Assembly: GCA_029783825.1 (NCBI GenBank)
Contig: JAREIK010002996.1
Coordinates: forward strand, 62,001-126,000
DNA: 64,000 nucleotides
Reading direction: 5' to 3'
Source of the DNA: Sapria himalayana
Lineage: Eukaryota; Streptophyta; Magnoliopsida; Malpighiales; Rafflesiaceae
A model generated the notes under the pieces. That model had not been told where the DNA came from, did not search any database, and was given only the letters and a program-made list of their open reading frames with translations. Positions 63,058-64,000 of the stretch are shown here, piece after piece; within the stretch, counting starts at the first letter, position 1, and each line of letters starts with the position of its first letter. The translations under genes and the position numbers were made by a program.

Positions 63058-63719
63058 ATTGTATTTGTTGCTGTTGCTGCTGCTCTTGCTACCGCTCTTG
63101 CCTTTGCAGCTGCTCCTGCTACTACCACTGCCACTGTCCCTGACAATGCCACAACTGCTGCTAACAATGCCGCTGCTGCTGCCACTACTGCTACTACCAT
63201 CATTGTAGCAGTCGGCATCTCCACCTCTGCTGCCACCTCTGTTACCACCGTCATTTCCACTGTTGCCACCGCTACCGCCGCCTCTGCTCCCACTGCTCTC
63301 ACTGATGGCACTACCGCCACTACTCCTGCTGTCGTTGTCGTCGCCACTGTAGACACCTCCACTATCGCTGCTGCCACCACCTTTGCTGCCACCTCTGCCA
63401 CTACCACCGCTGTCATCACTGACACTACTACTTCTACTGCTGATAATGCCACAACTGCTACTACCATTGCCCTAGCTGCCGATGTTGCCACTCCATGACT
63501 CAACTACCATAGCTACCATTGCTGCCGCTACCGATGCTGCTACAGCCACCGCCACTACTATCGATGTTGACGCTGCTGCCTCTGCTGCCTCTGCCATTGT
63601 TGCTGCTACTTCCGATGCTATCACTGCTTCTGGTGCTACCGCTGCTACCGCCGCACCTACTACCATCGTTGCCATCGTCACCGCTGCCACCATCATTACT
63701 GCCGCAGCTACCGCTAGTG
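63058..63719. repeat. GC-rich trinucleotide expansion (GCN/ACN, 660 bp)
   Basis: A three-base period of GCT, GCC, ACT, ACC, GTT and ATC codon-like units, far richer in GC than its surroundings. Both strands stay open in several frames (Ala/Thr/Val/Leu-rich, up to 153 codons), as expected from the period. In element B the same position has only about 95 bp of such sequence, attached to an alanine-rich piece of a captured exon, so this block looks like an expansion of that exon end. No start, splice or domain evidence supports a protein. Confidence 0.75.
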
Positions 63720-64000
63720 ATAATAGGCTTTTACATGCCTATAATAGGCTAAAACTCAACCCAAAAATTCGGAGACACACAAACATATTCATAGATATAT
63801 AAAAATAGTTATTATAGACATGAACAAACAAAAATTAAAGTTTAATGTCATACAGCTTCAAAAAAAATTTAATTACATAATTTACTATTTTTATATTAAA
63901 TTGAATAAAAACAGAAACTATAAATGAAAATTTTAAATTAAACAAAAAAAATTCATTTAATAACTTATTCTAATACAATTTTTAAATAACTAAAATAATA

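Larger units (their letters stand above)
61943..64000. mobile_element. CACTA element C (family 1), left part, runs off the window
   Basis: CACTACAAAAAAATGCCATA at 61943, subterminal TAGCTAGGGA/AGCGATGG motifs to 62390, then the family landmarks GCATAAAGTATAATATATTC (62637) and AATGTCTAGTGAAAAATCAT (62740), palindromic repeats and a GC-rich trinucleotide block. After 63719 it joins at once to the CCTATAATAGGCTAAAACTC block found at 55247 in B, so about 1.2 kb present in B is missing. Inserted into the 540-bp repeat of element B, hence younger. Confidence 0.8.

Noticed and set aside
63042..63802. Ala/Val/Thr-rich frames of 74-153 codons on both strands
   Set aside because: Three-base periodic repeat keeps many frames open; no evidence favours any one of them.

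Overview
This is a plant nuclear genome window, and no intact host protein-coding gene can be seen in it. The evidence for a flowering plant is: CACTA (En/Spm) transposons with the CACTACAAGAAA terminus and plant-type TnpD (DUF4216) and Transposase_24 proteins; GTAAGT-type introns of about 150 bp; and decayed pieces of plant genes (an ARF GTPase, a BBR/BPC GAGA-binding factor, a NAT10/Kre33-type RNA cytidine acetyltransferase). Monocot or dicot cannot be decided from the sequence. Composition is strongly AT-rich and dominated by repeats, as in an intergenic, heterochromatin-like block.

Layout. 1-5199: AT-rich DNA ending in the right end of a CACTA element (copy D, family 2). 5200-18460: a 13-kb degenerate GATA array with internal kilobase-scale duplications. 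18461-26370: low-copy DNA with a three-copy repeat, a 22-bp and a 21-bp minisatellite, a small hAT-like element and a two-exon fragment of an unknown gene (minus strand). 26370-28384: CACTA copy E (family 2). 28385-30675: second GATA array. 30676-39018: CACTA element A (family 1), which carries, all on the minus strand, captured NAT10 and BPC fragments, a dead Transposase_24 gene and the C-terminal end of a dead TnpD, then a 540-bp tandem repeat. 39019-39822: processed retrocopy of an unidentified mRNA, cut at 39823 by CACTA copy F (family 2, inverted, to about 41960). 42480-43921: an 80-bp repeat and a 1.2-kb nonamer minisatellite. 43922-46289: low-copy AT-rich DNA. 46290-52135: third array, TATC on the plus strand. 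52136-61942: nested family-1 elements (B), with a second dead Transposase_24 gene, a captured membrane-protein fragment, the same 540-bp repeat and an ARF retropseudogene with a 12-bp target-site duplication. 61943-64000: start of a third family-1 element (C) with a 660-bp GC-rich trinucleotide expansion.

How the parts relate. Four of the six ends of the GATA arrays coincide, within about 40 bp, with CACTA termini. In the family-1 elements, most host-derived or GC-rich inserts lie between blocks of a palindromic 22-24 bp AT-rich repeat, which suggests a recurrent acquisition site. Two mRNA retrocopies landed in the 540-bp repeat of sister elements. The most interesting content is therefore this Pack-CACTA-like capture and the array-transposon junctions, not a working gene set. 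All family assignments were made by eye from motifs; no database search was run.
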